64,000 bases of DNA from Corydoras sp. C115 (Eukaryota; Chordata; Actinopteri; Siluriformes; Callichthyidae). The first letter of the stretch is position 1. The number at the start of each line of letters is the position of its first letter. The translations under genes were made by a program, and so were the position numbers. The stretch is taken from the NCBI GenBank assembly GCA_019802505.1, contig JAFMOC010000778.1:1-64000 (forward strand), written 5' to 3'. The notes beneath the pieces are model-generated. The model did not search any database and was not told the origin of the DNA. It worked only from the letters and a program-made list of their open reading frames with translations. This document shows positions 32,849 through 43,696 of this stretch, piece after piece.

Positions 32849-32852
<4 letters not shown>

Positions 32853-32872
32853 AATATATATAATTACTTAGT

Positions 32873-33175
32873 GGCGGCACGGTGGCTTAGTAGTTAGTAG
32901 TATGTTCTCCACGTGTCTGCGTGGGTTTCCTCCGGGTTCTCCTATTTTCCTCTCACAGTCCAAAAACATGGATCAAGTCAATTGAGTTCTCCAAATTGCC
33001 CCATATAGAGTGTGTGTGTGTGTGTGTGTGAGTGAGTGTGTGTCCAACGATGAATTGGCGCCCTGTCTTGGGTGTATCTGCCCAGCGCCCGAAACGTTCT
33101 CCCCTGGATGGGCATGGGGAACCCCCCCACGACCCTAATAGAGGATAAAGCGGGAGATAATGAATGAATGAATGA
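32873..33175 (+). mobile_element. Main SINE family, B-box segment deleted
   Basis: gtatgttctcc joins acgtgtctgcgtggg. Tail (tgaa)n. Confidence 0.92.
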
Positions 33176-33183
33176 ATAAATTT

Positions 33184-33220
33184 TGTGTGTGTGTGTGTGT
33201 GTGTGTGCGTGTGTGTGTGC

Positions 33221-33305
<85 letters not shown>

Positions 33306-33312
33306 CGTGTGT
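33184..33312. repeat. (gt)n microsatellite
   Basis: About 60 gt units with gc interruptions near 33208 and 33220. Confidence 0.97.
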
Positions 33313-33400
33313 GCTACTTCCGTCCTGATTAACCTCATGTATTGTAGAACACTGACTCCTGACCACCTCTGGCTCACGTCACTCAGTGTTGTTCAGTTAT

Positions 33401-33490
33401 CTGTCTCCGTCTCCGTCTCCGTCTCCGTCTCCGTCCGTCTCCGTCTCCGTCTCCGTCTCCGTCTCTGTCTCTGTCTCCGTCTCTGTCTCG
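33401..33490. repeat. (gtctcc)n hexamer array
   Basis: About 14 units with one short unit and a few c/t changes. It follows a GT microsatellite block. Confidence 0.92.
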
Positions 33491-33607
33491 TCTCCTCAGA
33501 CCACGGTCCCTCTTGGGTTCCTGATGTCAGACTGTTAATCTCAACAAGATTAGATAAGAAAGAAAATGATAAAAAAAAAAATTAAATAACAGATCCTTGG
33601 CTTAGTC

Positions 33608-33937
33608 CGGTGGCTTAGTCGTTTAGCATGTTCTCCTCTCAGCGCTAGGGATTCAGGTTCGAATCCCCATCTGGGTGGAGTTTCCATGTTCTCCCCGTGT
33701 CCGTGTGGGTTTCCTCCGGGTTCTCCTATTTCCTCCCACAGTCCAAAACCATGGATCAAGTCAATTGAGTTCCCCAAATTGCCCCATATAGAGTGTGTCT
33801 GTGTGAGTGAGTGTGTGTCCAGTGATAGATTGGCGTCCTGTCCTGGGTCTATCTGCCCAGCACCCGGGATGTTCTCCCCTGGATGGGCATGGGGAACCCC
33901 CCCCTGATGGAGGATAAAGCGGGAGATAATGAATGAA
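33608..33937 (+). mobile_element. Main SINE family, near-full copy
   Basis: B box caggttcgaatcc; the C run joins tgatggaggataaag. Confidence 0.92.
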
Positions 33938-34009
33938 TGATAATAGATCTGAGTCCATGTTCAGATTAAGTTTAACCGACTCCTTAACCAACAAACATGA
34001 ATCCAATCC

Positions 34010-34075
34010 TGAAGGTCTGATGAAGGTCTGATGAAGGTCTGATGAAGGTCTGATGAAGGTCTGATGAAGGTCTGA
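34010..34075. repeat. Minisatellite, 11-bp unit tgaaggtctga, 6 copies
   Basis: Six perfect head-to-tail units. Confidence 0.95.
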
Positions 34076-34384
34076 AGCACCGGAGAAGCAGTGATGTAAA
34101 CACACGTCCTTCAGGACCATGAGCGCACAGGTTCGGATTTTCAGCGCTGAATTGCATTTAACACCAAAACAAATTTCAAAAAGAAACAAATCATTCCACT
34201 AAGAGCTATCGACAGAATGGTAAGCACAAAACGCGTCTTCGTTTAAATCGATTGCTTAATTGCTTTACAGTGAGCCGGTTCTGAAAGAGCTAACGGGACA
34301 AATCTGTTGATTAGAACCTCCTTTTCTAAAGCTACCGGAAACTGAAAAGGAAGAAGTCAGTATCAGCATCTTAACCCCGCTTAG
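34076..34384. other. Unassigned sequence
   Basis: No repeat match and no gene found. Confidence 0.5.
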
Positions 34385-34727
34385 TGGAGGCTTAGTGATT
34401 AGCATGTTCTCCTCTCAGCACTAGGGATTCCCGGTTCGAATCCCAATCTGGGTGGAGTTTCCATGTTCTCCCCGTGTCCACGTGGGTTTCCTCCGGGTTC
34501 TCCGTTTTCCTCCCACAGTCCAAAAACATGGATCAAGTCAATTGAGTTCTCCAGATTGCCCCATATAGAGTGTGTTTGTGTGAGTGAGTGTGTGTCCAGT
34601 GATAGATTGGCGCCCTGTCCTGGGTGTATCTGCCCAGCGCCTGAAACGTTCTCCCCTGGATGGGCATGGGGAACACCCCCCCCCCCCCCCCAATATAGTA
34701 TAAAGCAGAAGATGATGGATGGATGGA
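34385..34727 (+). mobile_element. Main SINE family, full copy (dimer member)
   Basis: Private variant aatatagtataaagc. Linker gaacatttaatccca to the next copy. Confidence 0.94.
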
Positions 34728-34740
34728 ACATTTAATCCCA

Positions 34741-35092
34741 GGGCAGCACGGTGGTTTAGTGGTTAGCATGTTCTCCTCTCAGCACTAGGGATTCCCGGTT
34801 CGAATCCCAATCTGGGTGGAGTTTCCATGTTCTCCCCGTGTCCACGTGGGTTTCCTCTGGGTTCTCTGGTTTCCTCCCACAGTCCAAAAACATGGATCAA
34901 GGTCAATTGAATTCTCCAGATTGCCCCATATAGAGTGTGTCTGTGTCTGTGTGTATGTGTGTGTCCAGTGATAGATTGGTGTCCTGTCCTGGGTGTATCT
35001 GCCCAGCACCCGAAACGTTCTCCTCTGGATGGGCATGGGGAACCCCCCCCCAACCCTAATAGAGGATAAAGCGGGAGATAATGAATGGATGG
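34741..35092 (+). mobile_element. Main SINE family, full copy with target duplication
   Basis: Flanked by acatttaatccc (34728-34739 and 35093-35104). Confidence 0.94.
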
Positions 35093-35220
35093 ACATTTAA
35101 TCCCTTTTTACTCATGGTCTCTCAGACAGTGTGGAATAGAGTTGATGAGCAGATTGAATATTAATCTTTTTCTTATTATAATTACAGCTTGCTGACTAAA
35201 TACTTACTTATGTACTGCTA

Positions 35221-35262
35221 TACAGTGAGAGTCAAAAGTTTGGACACACCCTCTTGCTTTGT
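35221..35262 (+). mobile_element. Tc1-like terminal repeat remnant
   Basis: acagtgagagtcaaaagttt followed by ggacacaccct resembles fish Tc1-like inverted-repeat ends. No partner end was found nearby. Confidence 0.45.
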
Positions 35263-35283
35263 TGTCCATTTCCTCCAAATAGA

Positions 35284-35640
35284 TGGACTTTGTAGTTTCT
35301 GTTACGTCAGTGCCCTCTACTGGCTGCTTATGGTATCACTCAGACTGCTGGTCTGTTCGTCAGTGTCCATATTAAGCCCTGGAATTATTTCTTTTTTTTA
35401 TTTTTGTGAAGATCTGGTGTGGCTGGGTTTTGTCATGTGACCAAACCCTACATGTTTAAAAGCCCTTCCTTCCCTGTGTTTAGTGTTGGAACGTTGTTTT
35501 GTGTTATGTTCATGTCCTGGCTGTTTTTCCACCCGGTGTCTTCAGCATTAAAGACCGTCTTTGAACCACCTACAGCTTTGGACTCTGTCCTTTCTAGCCG
35601 TGGCATCAGCTGATTGGACTGCCGGTCCTGCAGGACGCCC
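35284..35640 (+). other. LTR-like or retroposon-derived segment, unassigned
   Basis: Includes gttacgtcagtgccctctac, a run of t, tttaaaagcccttcc and later cattaaagaccgtctttgaa, an arrangement like promoter and polyadenylation signals of a solo LTR. No copy elsewhere in the window confirms this. Confidence 0.3.
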
Positions 35641-35684
35641 CCTAATGGACTCACATATAGTTTTCCAGTTGTTAGTTTTTCCAT

Positions 35685-35905
35685 TTGTTTAATATCTCTA
35701 CATGGCTGTCCTACACTGTTGATGCTGCCGGCCGCTCAAGGAGGACGAGTCCCCCACTGAGTCTTGGTTCTCCCAAGGTTTCTTCCTTAAATAACAACAT
35801 AAGGCAGTTTTTTCTTGCCACTGTCGCTTCGGCTCGCTCTTTGGGGGCTGTGACAATGTACTGTTGTAAAAAGCGCTCTATAAATAAATAACTTGAACTT
35901 GAAAA
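35685..35905 (+). mobile_element. Retroposon 3' end ('aaaaagcgctctataaataa')
   Basis: Contains cccaaggtttcttccttaaa, ttttttcttgccactgtcgc and aaaaagcgctctataaataa followed by an (acttga)-type tail. Part of the same tail appears in reverse at 12660-12785. It looks like a non-LTR retroposon 3' end without coding sequence. Confidence 0.65.
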
Positions 35906-35934
35906 ATTGTAACAGTTTTATAATTCCAGACTGT

Positions 35935-36310
35935 AGTCCATCTGTGTCCTGTGTTGTTGTTAGTCCTCTGTTGGTTCTCTGTTCTCTGTTGGTCAGGAGC
36001 ATCACAGAACAGGTATCATTTGGGTGGTGGATTGTTTCTGGTCAGTTCTGCAGTGACACTGATGTGGTGAGGGGGGTTTTAGTGCAGCAGTGCTGCTGGA
36101 GGTTCATTTAAACACCTCAGTGACACTGCTGGGATAGGAATAATGCACCCACCCAATAATACATGCTCTGTGGGGGTACTATTGGGGTTATGACCATTAG
36201 AACAGAGTAAAGGTGATGTACAGTATGTACTGTAGAACACAAACAGATGGACTACAGAATGGAATTGTAGAACTACAAAGTCCATCTTTGGTGGAACTCA
36301 TAAAGTGGAG
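35935..36310. repeat. Dispersed 'tacctgctctgtgggg' repeat, copy 3
   Basis: Longest of the three copies. It includes gtagtccatctgtgtcctgt at the left and acagatggactacagaatgg at the right, arranged as opposed arms, so the element may be palindromic overall. Confidence 0.75.
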
Positions 36311-36355
36311 CAAACTTTCGACTGGTACTGTGTATTTTTAACTATATTAATATTC

Positions 36356-36477
36356 CATCCATCCATTATCTTCTGCTTTATCCTCTATTAGGGGGGGGGG
36401 GTTCCCCATGCCCATCCAGGGGAGAACGTTTTGGGCGCTGGGCAGATACACCCAGGACAGGACACCAATCTATCACT
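36356..36477 (-). mobile_element. Main SINE family, 3' part
   Basis: Stops at caatctatcacta and fuses to the divergent copy at 36478. Confidence 0.9.
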
Positions 36478-36593
36478 AAACCCAATCTGGGTGGAGTCTT
36501 CATGTTCATCTCAATGGATTTTCTCCAGGTTCTCTGGTTTCCACAGTGTAAACACATGGATTCATGGTGAAATGGCTGCTCTTAATTGCCCCT

Positions 36594-36639
<46 letters not shown>

Positions 36640-36642
36640 ATA
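36478..36642 (+). mobile_element. Divergent SINE relative with GT run
   Basis: cccaatctgggtggagt, then cagtgtaaacacatggattc and aattgcccctatactg. The same variant, inverse, is at 62.1 kb. Confidence 0.8.
36598..36637. repeat. (gt)n within a divergent SINE
   Basis: About 19 gt units after cccctatact. The related locus at 62.1 kb has a short (ca)n at the same place. Confidence 0.93.
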
Positions 36643-36949
36643 TCCATCCATCCATTATCTTCCGCTTTATCCTCTACTGGGGTTTGTGGGGGTGGGTGGG
36701 CAAATACACCCAGGACAGGACACCAATCTATCACTGGACACACACTCACTCACACAGACACACTCTATATGGGGCAATTTGGAGAATTCACTTGACCTCG
36801 ATCCATGTTTTTGGACTGTGGAAGGAAACCAGAGAAACTGTAGGAAACCCACGCGGACACGGGGAGAACATGGAAACTCCACCCTGATTGGGATTCGAAC
36901 CAGGAATCCCTAGCGCTGAGAGGAGAACATGCTAAACCACTAAGCCACC
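36643..36949 (-). mobile_element. Main SINE family with damaged tail side
   Basis: ctctactggggtttgtgggg joins ggtgggtgggcaaatac, a rearrangement shared with 62.05 kb. Confidence 0.92.
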
Positions 36950-37681
36950 CCTATATAAATCATATAAATGGTATTATATGTTTAGTTAAGGTCACAGTGG
37001 AGCATGTGTAGTGCTTTAACCTGATATACAGAACATAAGCTGCAAGTAGGGTGTGGTCCCTTCTCTTGGTATGTTCCTCACATGTCTTTTCAGGGTTTTC
37101 CCTCGAGGTCCTCATTCCTCTTACAACACCAAAACATTCTAGCAGTTGAACAAGAGCGATGCAATTGCCCTTCGGTGTGAATGGGTGTGTGAATATGTTA
37201 GTATGCATTGCCTGGGGACACGTCCAGGTCGTTTCCCGCTCACACGGGGTCAACCACAGGCGTCCTCCACAGTCGTAATTAGGATAAGTGGCTTTGAAAG
37301 AGGACTGAGTGAATGGGATGTATCAGTGTTATGTCATAGTGATGGGGCATCTGGCACGGGGCTGTGTGCGTAACCAGACTCGGGGATTTACTGAAGCTCT
37401 GTCTGTTTGTTCAGTTTTGTTCACAGCCGTGTTACTGACCGTGTGTGTCCACTGTTAGAAGCAACGCCAGCAAACAGCCATTGTGCAGCTCTGTTGTGTT
37501 AGCCGTTATTTAAGCCGGGCCGTTCGTGTCTTTGCGGCCGAGGAAAGCAGCTGATGTCATCGCTTTCTTTCCTCTTACATTTGCAGAAAACGGACAGTCG
37601 GTTTGGGTTCCGCGTAATGATTCATTTGTTGCTGATAGACGACGTACAGAGTCCGACATGGAAATAATGATTCAGTCCTTT
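36950..37681. other. Unassigned sequence
   Basis: 37160-37330 (ggtgtgaatgggtgtgtgaa, ggataagtggctttgaaaga) resembles a highly diverged SINE end. The rest looks single-copy. Confidence 0.4.
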
Positions 37682-37696
37682 TGATTTTTATTCATT

Positions 37697-38040
37697 CATT
37701 CATTATCCTCTTATCCTTATCCTCTATTAGGGTCGCGGTGGGGTTCCCCATGCCCATCCAGGGGAGAACGTTTCGGGCGCTGGGCAGATACACCCAGGAC
37801 AGGGCGCCAATTTATTGCTGGGCACACACTCACTCACACATACATACTCTATATGGGGCAATTTGGAGAACTCAATTAACTTGATCCATGGTTTTGGAAT
37901 GTGGGAGGAAACCAGAGAACCCGGAGGAAACCCACGCGGACACGGGGAGAACATGGAAACTACACCCAGATGGGGATTGGAACCAGGAATCCCTCGCGCT
38001 GAGAGGAGAACATGCTAAACACTAAGCCACCGTGCCGCCC
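37697..38040 (-). mobile_element. Main SINE family, full copy with target duplication
   Basis: Flanked by tgatttttattcatt (37682-37696 and 38042-38056), 15 bp. Ends ccaccgtgccgcccc. Confidence 0.93.
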
Positions 38041-38098
38041 CTGATTTTTATTCATTTTATTTAAAATAATGTATAATATGCACACTACAGACCATTTA

Positions 38099-38150
38099 TA
38101 CACACACACACACACGCATGCACACACACATACATATGAATGTTTGAATT

Positions 38151-38228
<78 letters not shown>

Positions 38229-38271
38229 TCACACACATGCACAGACACACACAAATGTATAAATTAATTTG

Positions 38272-38323
<52 letters not shown>
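38099..38323. repeat. Compound (ca)n-(ta)n-(ca)n microsatellite
   Basis: ca runs at 38100-38130 and 38275-38323 flank a ~70-bp ta run at 38152-38224. Confidence 0.95.
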
Positions 38324-38325
<2 letters not shown>

Positions 38326-38389
38326 ACTCGACTGTCTCACTGTTGTATACATTGTATCCTTTAGTATAATCTGTTTGATTTATTCTTAT

Positions 38390-38466
38390 TTTGCAACGTG
38401 ACACTGAGTGTTGTGAAAGGCGCTTATATAAATTAAATGTATTATTATTATTATTATTATTATTAA
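38390..38466 (+). mobile_element. LINE 3' tail remnant
   Basis: gtgacactgagtgttgtgaa and an (att)n tail resemble the 3' end of the LINE at 10.6 kb. Only the last ~75 bp remain. Confidence 0.65.
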
Positions 38467-38479
38467 ATGTATAGGTTTA

Positions 38480-38637
38480 TATGCAAACACACACACACAC
38501 ACACACACACACTCATACACACACATGTAGGAATTTATATGTATACACAACCAAACACACACCCATGTGGATATATGAATTGATACGCACACACATAAAC
38601 ACACACAAACACACACACAAATATATAATTTTATATG

Positions 38638-38670
<33 letters not shown>

Positions 38671-38768
38671 GAATGGATTTATACATACACACACATACAT
38701 GTGAATGTATGAATTTATACACACACACTTGTGTATAAATGTGTATATATACATATATATATATATAT
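38480..38768. repeat. Cluster of short (ca)n and (ta)n runs
   Basis: Four or more ca runs are separated by gaatttatatgtat-like spacers that recur (38533, 38574, 38627, 38705), an old, irregular tandem array. Confidence 0.85.
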
Positions 38769-39121
38769 AGGCGGCACGGTGGATTAGTGGTTTAGCATGT
38801 TCTCCTCTCAGCGCTAGGGATTCACGGTTCAAATCCCCATCTGGGTGGAGTTTCCATGTTCTCCCCATGTCTGCGTGGGTTTCCTCCGGGTTCTCCGGTT
38901 TCCTCCCACAGTCCAAAAACATGGATCAAGTCAATTGAATTCTCCAAATTGCCCCATATAGAGTGTGTCTGTGTGAGTGAGTGTGTGTCCAGCGATGGAT
39001 TGGCGCCCTGTCCTGGGTGTATCTGCCCAGCGCCCGAGATGTTCTCCACTGGATGGGCATGGGGAACCCCTCCCACCACGATCCTAATAGAGGATAAAGC
39101 GGGAGATAATGGATGAATGAA
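38769..39121 (+). mobile_element. Main SINE family, full copy in a microsatellite
   Basis: ta runs on both sides; head and body intact. Confidence 0.94.
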
Positions 39122-39125
39122 TAAA

Positions 39126-39160
<35 letters not shown>

Positions 39161-39175
39161 TATATATATATGTGT
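39122..39175. repeat. (ta)n-(ca)n-(ta)n after SINE tail
   Basis: Short compound run immediately after the SINE at 38769-39121. Confidence 0.93.
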
Positions 39176-39567
39176 GTGCATCACTGTGTTTTGATAGCAT
39201 CGGCTCATACAGAGTAATAAAATTAAAGCTACAGTGAAACAACATTAAACCTTTTTAAATACGATCAGCGGTTCTGCCTGCCAGCAACAATTGTAACATT
39301 AAACTTCAGGGCTCTTCTGCTTCACTGAGCAAATGATATTTGATTATCCACCAAGAAATGAGTTAATATATCGTAAAGAGCATCCTCTTCAGCATTGCTT
39401 AAGTAAGCATATTTACTGACCATATATCAGGAACAAGTTCTCCAGGCGTCGCACTATAGCGCTCACACAGTCCCCAGAAGATTCCATTAAACACGCTGTT
39501 GTTCTTCTGCAGTGTGAATAAAAGAAGTTAAGAGTTGATATGTAAGGGTTACTTATGACAGCACATT
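39176..39567. other. Unassigned AT-rich sequence
   Basis: No gene or repeat recognised. Confidence 0.5.
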
Positions 39568-39575
39568 CATGTCAC

Positions 39576-40002
39576 TAGGGGTGAGCTGCAATATTCGCTG
39601 ATTCGACGATTCGATTCAGTCGACTATGAACCTCATAGTCGAATGTACCATTTTGACCACATGGGGGCGCCCATGGCTGCTGCTAAGCATTAGTTTTTAC
39701 ATGGAATGTCTTTGTTTTCGTTATATATATAGCCTTTTGTCAAATAAAATCATCCTAAAACTCATTGATCTGAGTGTTTTAGGTTTTTCCTTTGAAGTGG
39801 AAAAAAGTCCAGAACGGGGATCCCATTTACGGTGCTCTAGAAAAACAAGTAAAATATATATTTTTTTAAAATCTTTTTTAATAACCACGCTTATAGCGCC
39901 ATCTTGTGGTGAAATTTTAACTTATTCGACTATCAGTCGACTATAGGGAAAATCTGACGAATCAGATTCTACTATGAAAATCCTTAGTTGAAGACACCCC
40001 TA
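39576..40002 (+). mobile_element. hAT-type MITE copy 1
   Basis: 427 bp with ends TAGGGGTG and CACCCCTA, flanked by a perfect 8-bp target duplication catgtcac (39568-39575 and 40003-40010). An 8-bp duplication is the hAT superfamily hallmark. Subterminal regions are rich in attcg/cgaat motifs. No transposase is encoded. Confidence 0.92.
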
Positions 40003-40010
40003 CATGTCAC

Positions 40011-40358
40011 ACAGCTTATGACCCCCTCATACATTAGCATAAGCCACAATTAAGTTTTTTAGTGATAAGAAAGAAATTTTTGACGCACAGGACAGGTGAC
40101 AGCAACGGTGTCTCCATAGTAACAATTAAGTTCATACAGTTGTGTGCATGTGATACTGTGCCGCATCAGACCAAGCTAGCTATAAAGAAAGTGCCAGCAT
40201 ATTTAAATTTGAATATAAACATATATAATTATAGCAATTTGAGTGCAGCATCGATAATTAAAAAGTTAAAAGGCAAATAAAATCAACATTAAAGTCAACA
40301 TTAAAGTAGTTTCATCTCACTATCTGTCTATTAATCTTTTATTAAGGTCGCACAAAAA
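40011..40358. other. Unassigned AT-rich sequence
   Basis: Between a hAT MITE and a SINE; nothing recognised. Confidence 0.5.
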
Positions 40359-40667
40359 AAATCCTCTATTAGGGTCGCGGGGGGGGAGGGGTTCTCCATG
40401 CCCATCAAGGGGAGAACGTTTCGGGCGCTGGGCAGATACACCCAGGACAGGACACCAATCTATCACTGGACACACACTCACTCACACAGACACACTCTAT
40501 ATGGGGCAATTTGGAGAATTCAATCGACCTTGATCCATGTTTTTGGACTGTGGGAAGAAACCGGAGAACCCGAAGGAAACCCATGGGGACACGGGGAGAA
40601 CATGCAAACTGCACCCAGCTGAGAGGCGAACACGCTAACTAACATCACTAGGCCACCGTGCCGCCCT
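40359..40667 (-). mobile_element. Main SINE family, B-box part deleted
   Basis: gcacccagctgagaggcgaac joins across the ttgggattcgaac segment. Ends ccaccgtgccgccct. Confidence 0.92.
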
Positions 40668-40732
40668 GATAATTAATTCATTCTTTTAATTTGATCAAAC
40701 GCTTGGTTTTTTCCCCACTATACATTAAAATT

Positions 40733-40949
40733 CATTCATTCATTCATTCATTATCTTTCGCTTCATCCTCTATTAGGGTCGCAGTGGGGTTCCCCATGCA
40801 CATCCAGGGGAGAACGTCTCGGGCGCCGGGCAGATACACCCAGGACAGGACACCAATCTATCACTGTACATTCATTCATTCATTATCTTCCGCTTTATCC
40901 TCTATTAGGGTTGCGGGGGGGTTCCCCATGCCCATCCAGGGGAGAACGC
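40733..40949 (-). mobile_element. Main SINE family, two 3' parts in tandem
   Basis: A 3' part (to caatctatcactgtaca) is followed by a shorter 3' part (to gagaacgctgtaca). acattaaaattc flanks the pair (40721-40732 and 40953-40964), so the pair behaves as one insertion. Confidence 0.88.
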
Positions 40950-40984
40950 TGTACATTAAAATTCTTATTTTTTTATATATACAT

Positions 40985-41391
40985 TAGGGGTGTCTTCAAC
41001 TAAGGATTTTCATAGTCGAATCTGATTCGTCAGATTTTCCCTATAGTCGACTGATAGTCGAATCAGTTAAAATCTCACCACAAGATGGCGCTATAAGCGT
41101 GGTTTTTAAAAAATATATTTTTTTATATTTTACTTGTTTTTCTAGAGCACCGTAAATGGGTTAAAGCACACACATCATTAAAAGAAAATTAACAGAAATT
41201 AGGATGATTTTATTTGACAAAAGGCTATATATATAACGAAAACAAAGACATTTCATGTACAAACTAATGCTTAGCAGCAGCCATGAGCACCCCCATGTGG
41301 TCAAAATGGTACATTCGACTATGAGGTTCATAGTCGACTACGGTTCTCCGAATCGAATCGTCGAATCAGCGAATATTGCAGCTCACCCCTA
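40985..41391 (-). mobile_element. hAT-type MITE copy 2
   Basis: 407 bp, same family as the copy at 39.6 kb but inverted. Ends TAGGGGTG and CACCCCTA are intact. The flanking 8-mers (atatacat and atcataat) do not match exactly, so the target duplication has decayed or was lost. Confidence 0.88.
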
Positions 41392-41875
41392 ATCATAATT
41401 ATATATACACTTTTATTTAGACAGAGCACTGGTTGCTGTGTACTCCAATCAGAATGCTGCAGCAGCCCTGATGTAATTACAACCTTATTACCATAATATA
41501 AGCTTAACGCCGGAATGTCACCTTGCTTTAGTATTACAGATGTCAGCACCATCCTCCGCTGTCTCCCGCCCTCGGACTCTATCGTTCTATCTCCATCCTC
41601 CGGTGAGAACAGCGCGAGGTCTCATTCAGTCAGCAACATTGCGGGACCCCTGTCTCGTCCCGCTTCCTGCTGAGCCTGTATCTCCCTCGTGCTCATTAGT
41701 GCACTGGAGATAAGAGGTGACAGAAGTGGTCAGGGGAATTCGAAAGAGCAGAGCAGCCAGAAAAGTGCTTACACTCTGGATGCAAATGTTTTAATTGAAT
41801 AATTTATTCGGCCATCGTTTCCTCCCAGCCTTTTAGGAATTTCGCTCGAATTCGATTAAAGACCCTCTAGAGCAT
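41392..41875. other. Single-copy-looking sequence
   Basis: CT-rich at 41540-41610 (ccatcctccg twice). No coding frame of note. Confidence 0.45.
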
Positions 41876-42214
41876 TCATTCATTCATCCATCATCTCCCG
41901 CTTTATCCTCCATCAGGGTCACGGTGGGGTTCCCCATGCCCATCCAGGGGAGAACGTCTCGGGCGCTGGGCAGATAGACCCAATCAACCACTGGACACAC
42001 ACTCACTCACACAGACACACTCTATATGGGGCAATTTGGAGAACTCAATTGACTTGATCCATGTTTTTGGACTGTGGGAGGAAACCGGAGAACCCGGAGG
42101 AAACCCATGCAGACACGGGGAGAACATGGAAACTCCACCAAGATTGGGATTCGAACCGGGAATCTCTAGTTCTAAGAGGAGAACATGCAAACCACTAAAC
42201 CACCATGCCACTCT
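41876..42214 (-). mobile_element. Main SINE family, full copy
   Basis: cagatagacccaatcaacc shows a short deletion. Preceded by ccctctagagca, which recurs after the next copy. Confidence 0.93.
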
Positions 42215-42228
42215 GAGATCATTTTCAT

Positions 42229-42573
42229 TCATCCATCCATTATTCATTCATTCATTCATTATCTCCCGCTTTATCCTCTATTAGGGTCGTGGGGGGGGGG
42301 TTCCCCATGCCCATCCAGTGGAGAACGTTTCGGGCGCTGGGCAGATACACCCAGGACAGGACGCCAATCTATCACTGGACACACACTCACTCACACAGAC
42401 ACACTCTATATGGGGCAATTTGGAGAATTCAATTGACTTGATCCATGTTTTTGGACTGTGGGAGGAAACCGGAGAACCCGGAGGAAACCCACGCGGACAC
42501 GGGGAGAACATGGAAACCCAGATGGGGATTCGAACCCAGAATCCCTAGTGCTGAGAGGAGAACACCGTGCCAC
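42229..42573 (-). mobile_element. Main SINE family, near-full copy
   Basis: Ends caccgtgccacc and is followed by ccctctagagca, the repeat that also precedes the 41876 copy. The pair may therefore be one insertion event. Confidence 0.92.
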
Positions 42574-42663
42574 CCCCTCTAGAGCAGTGATTCTCAATTA
42601 TTTTCTAGGAACATTTTTCAACTCAGTGGCATTTGATACTGAAAAATTAAATTAAATAAAATC

Positions 42664-42965
42664 TGGGGGGGTTCTCCATGCCCAACCAGGGGAGAACGTT
42701 TCGGGCGCTGGGCAGATACACCCAGGACAGGACACCAATCTATCGCTGGACACACACTCACTCACACAAACACACTCTATATGGGACAATTTGGAGAATT
42801 CAATTGTCTTGATCCATGTTTTTGGACTGTGGGAGGAACCCGGAGAACCCGGAGGAAACCCACGCGGACACGGGTAGAACATGAAAACTCCACCCAGATT
42901 GGGATTCGAACCGGGAATCCCTAGCGCTGAGAGGAGAACATGCCAAACACTAAGCCAGCGTGCCG
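42664..42965 (-). mobile_element. Main SINE family, tail side missing
   Basis: Starts at gggggggttctccatgccc, so the tail and ctctattaggg are absent. Confidence 0.92.
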
Positions 42966-43054
42966 CGACATATTTCATGTTATTTAATTTATAACTAATA
43001 GAACTAATAAATGATCAAAGAAAATGAATGTTTGTAAAATGGATAAATACCCTC
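42964..43054. repeat. Duplicated AT-rich block, copy 1
   Basis: tttcatgttatttaattt ... aactaataaatgatcaaa ... aaaatggataaataccct. The same block is found at 46486-46525 and 47248-47310, split there by two SINEs. Confidence 0.8.
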
Positions 43055-43200
43055 GTGTGTGAGTGAGTGTGTGTCCAGTGATAGATTGGCGCCCTGTCCT
43101 GGGTGTATTTGCCCAGCGCCCGAGATGTTCTCCTCTGGATGGGCATGAGGAACCCCACCGTGACCCTAATAGAGGATAAAACGGGAGATAATGGATGAAT
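43055..43200 (+). mobile_element. Main SINE family, 3' half
   Basis: Starts in gtgtgtgagtgag, ends gataatggatgaatga, and is followed by the duplicated ctctttagaatggg linker. Confidence 0.9.
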
Positions 43201-43696
43201 GACTCTTTAGAATGGGAACCATGGTGGCTTAGTGGTTTAGCATGTTCTCCTCTCAGCGCTGGGATTCCTGGTTCGTATCCCAATCTGGGTGGAGTTTCCT
43301 CCAGGTTTCCTCCCACAGTCCAAAAACATGGATTCAAGGTAAATTCAATGCTCTGAATTGCCCCATATAGAGTATGTTTGTGTCTGTGTGAGTGAGTGTG
43401 TGTCCAGTGATGGATTGGCGTCCTGTCCTGGGTGTATCTGCCCAGCGCCCGAAACGTTCTCCCCTGGATGGGCATGGAGAACCCCCCCCCACCCCCACCC
43501 CCTCCCAGTGACCCGAGTCATGAATGATTAAGAATCATTGATTTTCATTTCTCTTCGTAAAGTAACTCTCTATCATCAATATAAATTATACATATAAAGT
43601 CTTTCATTTAATAATTAAAAATCTTATTAAAAGCAGTTTATGTTTTAATTGCATATTTCACCTTAATTGACTCTTCAGAACAAATCATTTCTCTCC
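43190..43696. repeat. Local segmental duplication, copy 1
   Basis: A SINE-containing block beginning gactctttagaatgggaacc and running through gtcatgaatgattaagaatc to caaatcatttctctcc. It matches 44930-45475 at an offset of 1,744-1,779 bp. The offset drift comes from indels, chiefly the C run. Confidence 0.9.
43217..43507 (+). mobile_element. Main SINE family, in segmental duplication copy 1
   Basis: ggagtttcctccaggtttcc shows an internal deletion. The end is replaced by a C run and gacccgagtcatgaatgatt. Confidence 0.9.

Noticed and set aside
39626..39946. Shared frame MNLIVECTILTTWGRPWLLL at 39.6 and 63.6 kb
   Set aside because: It lies inside the hAT MITE copies, covers their ends and has no transposase motif. 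The similarity comes from the repeat.
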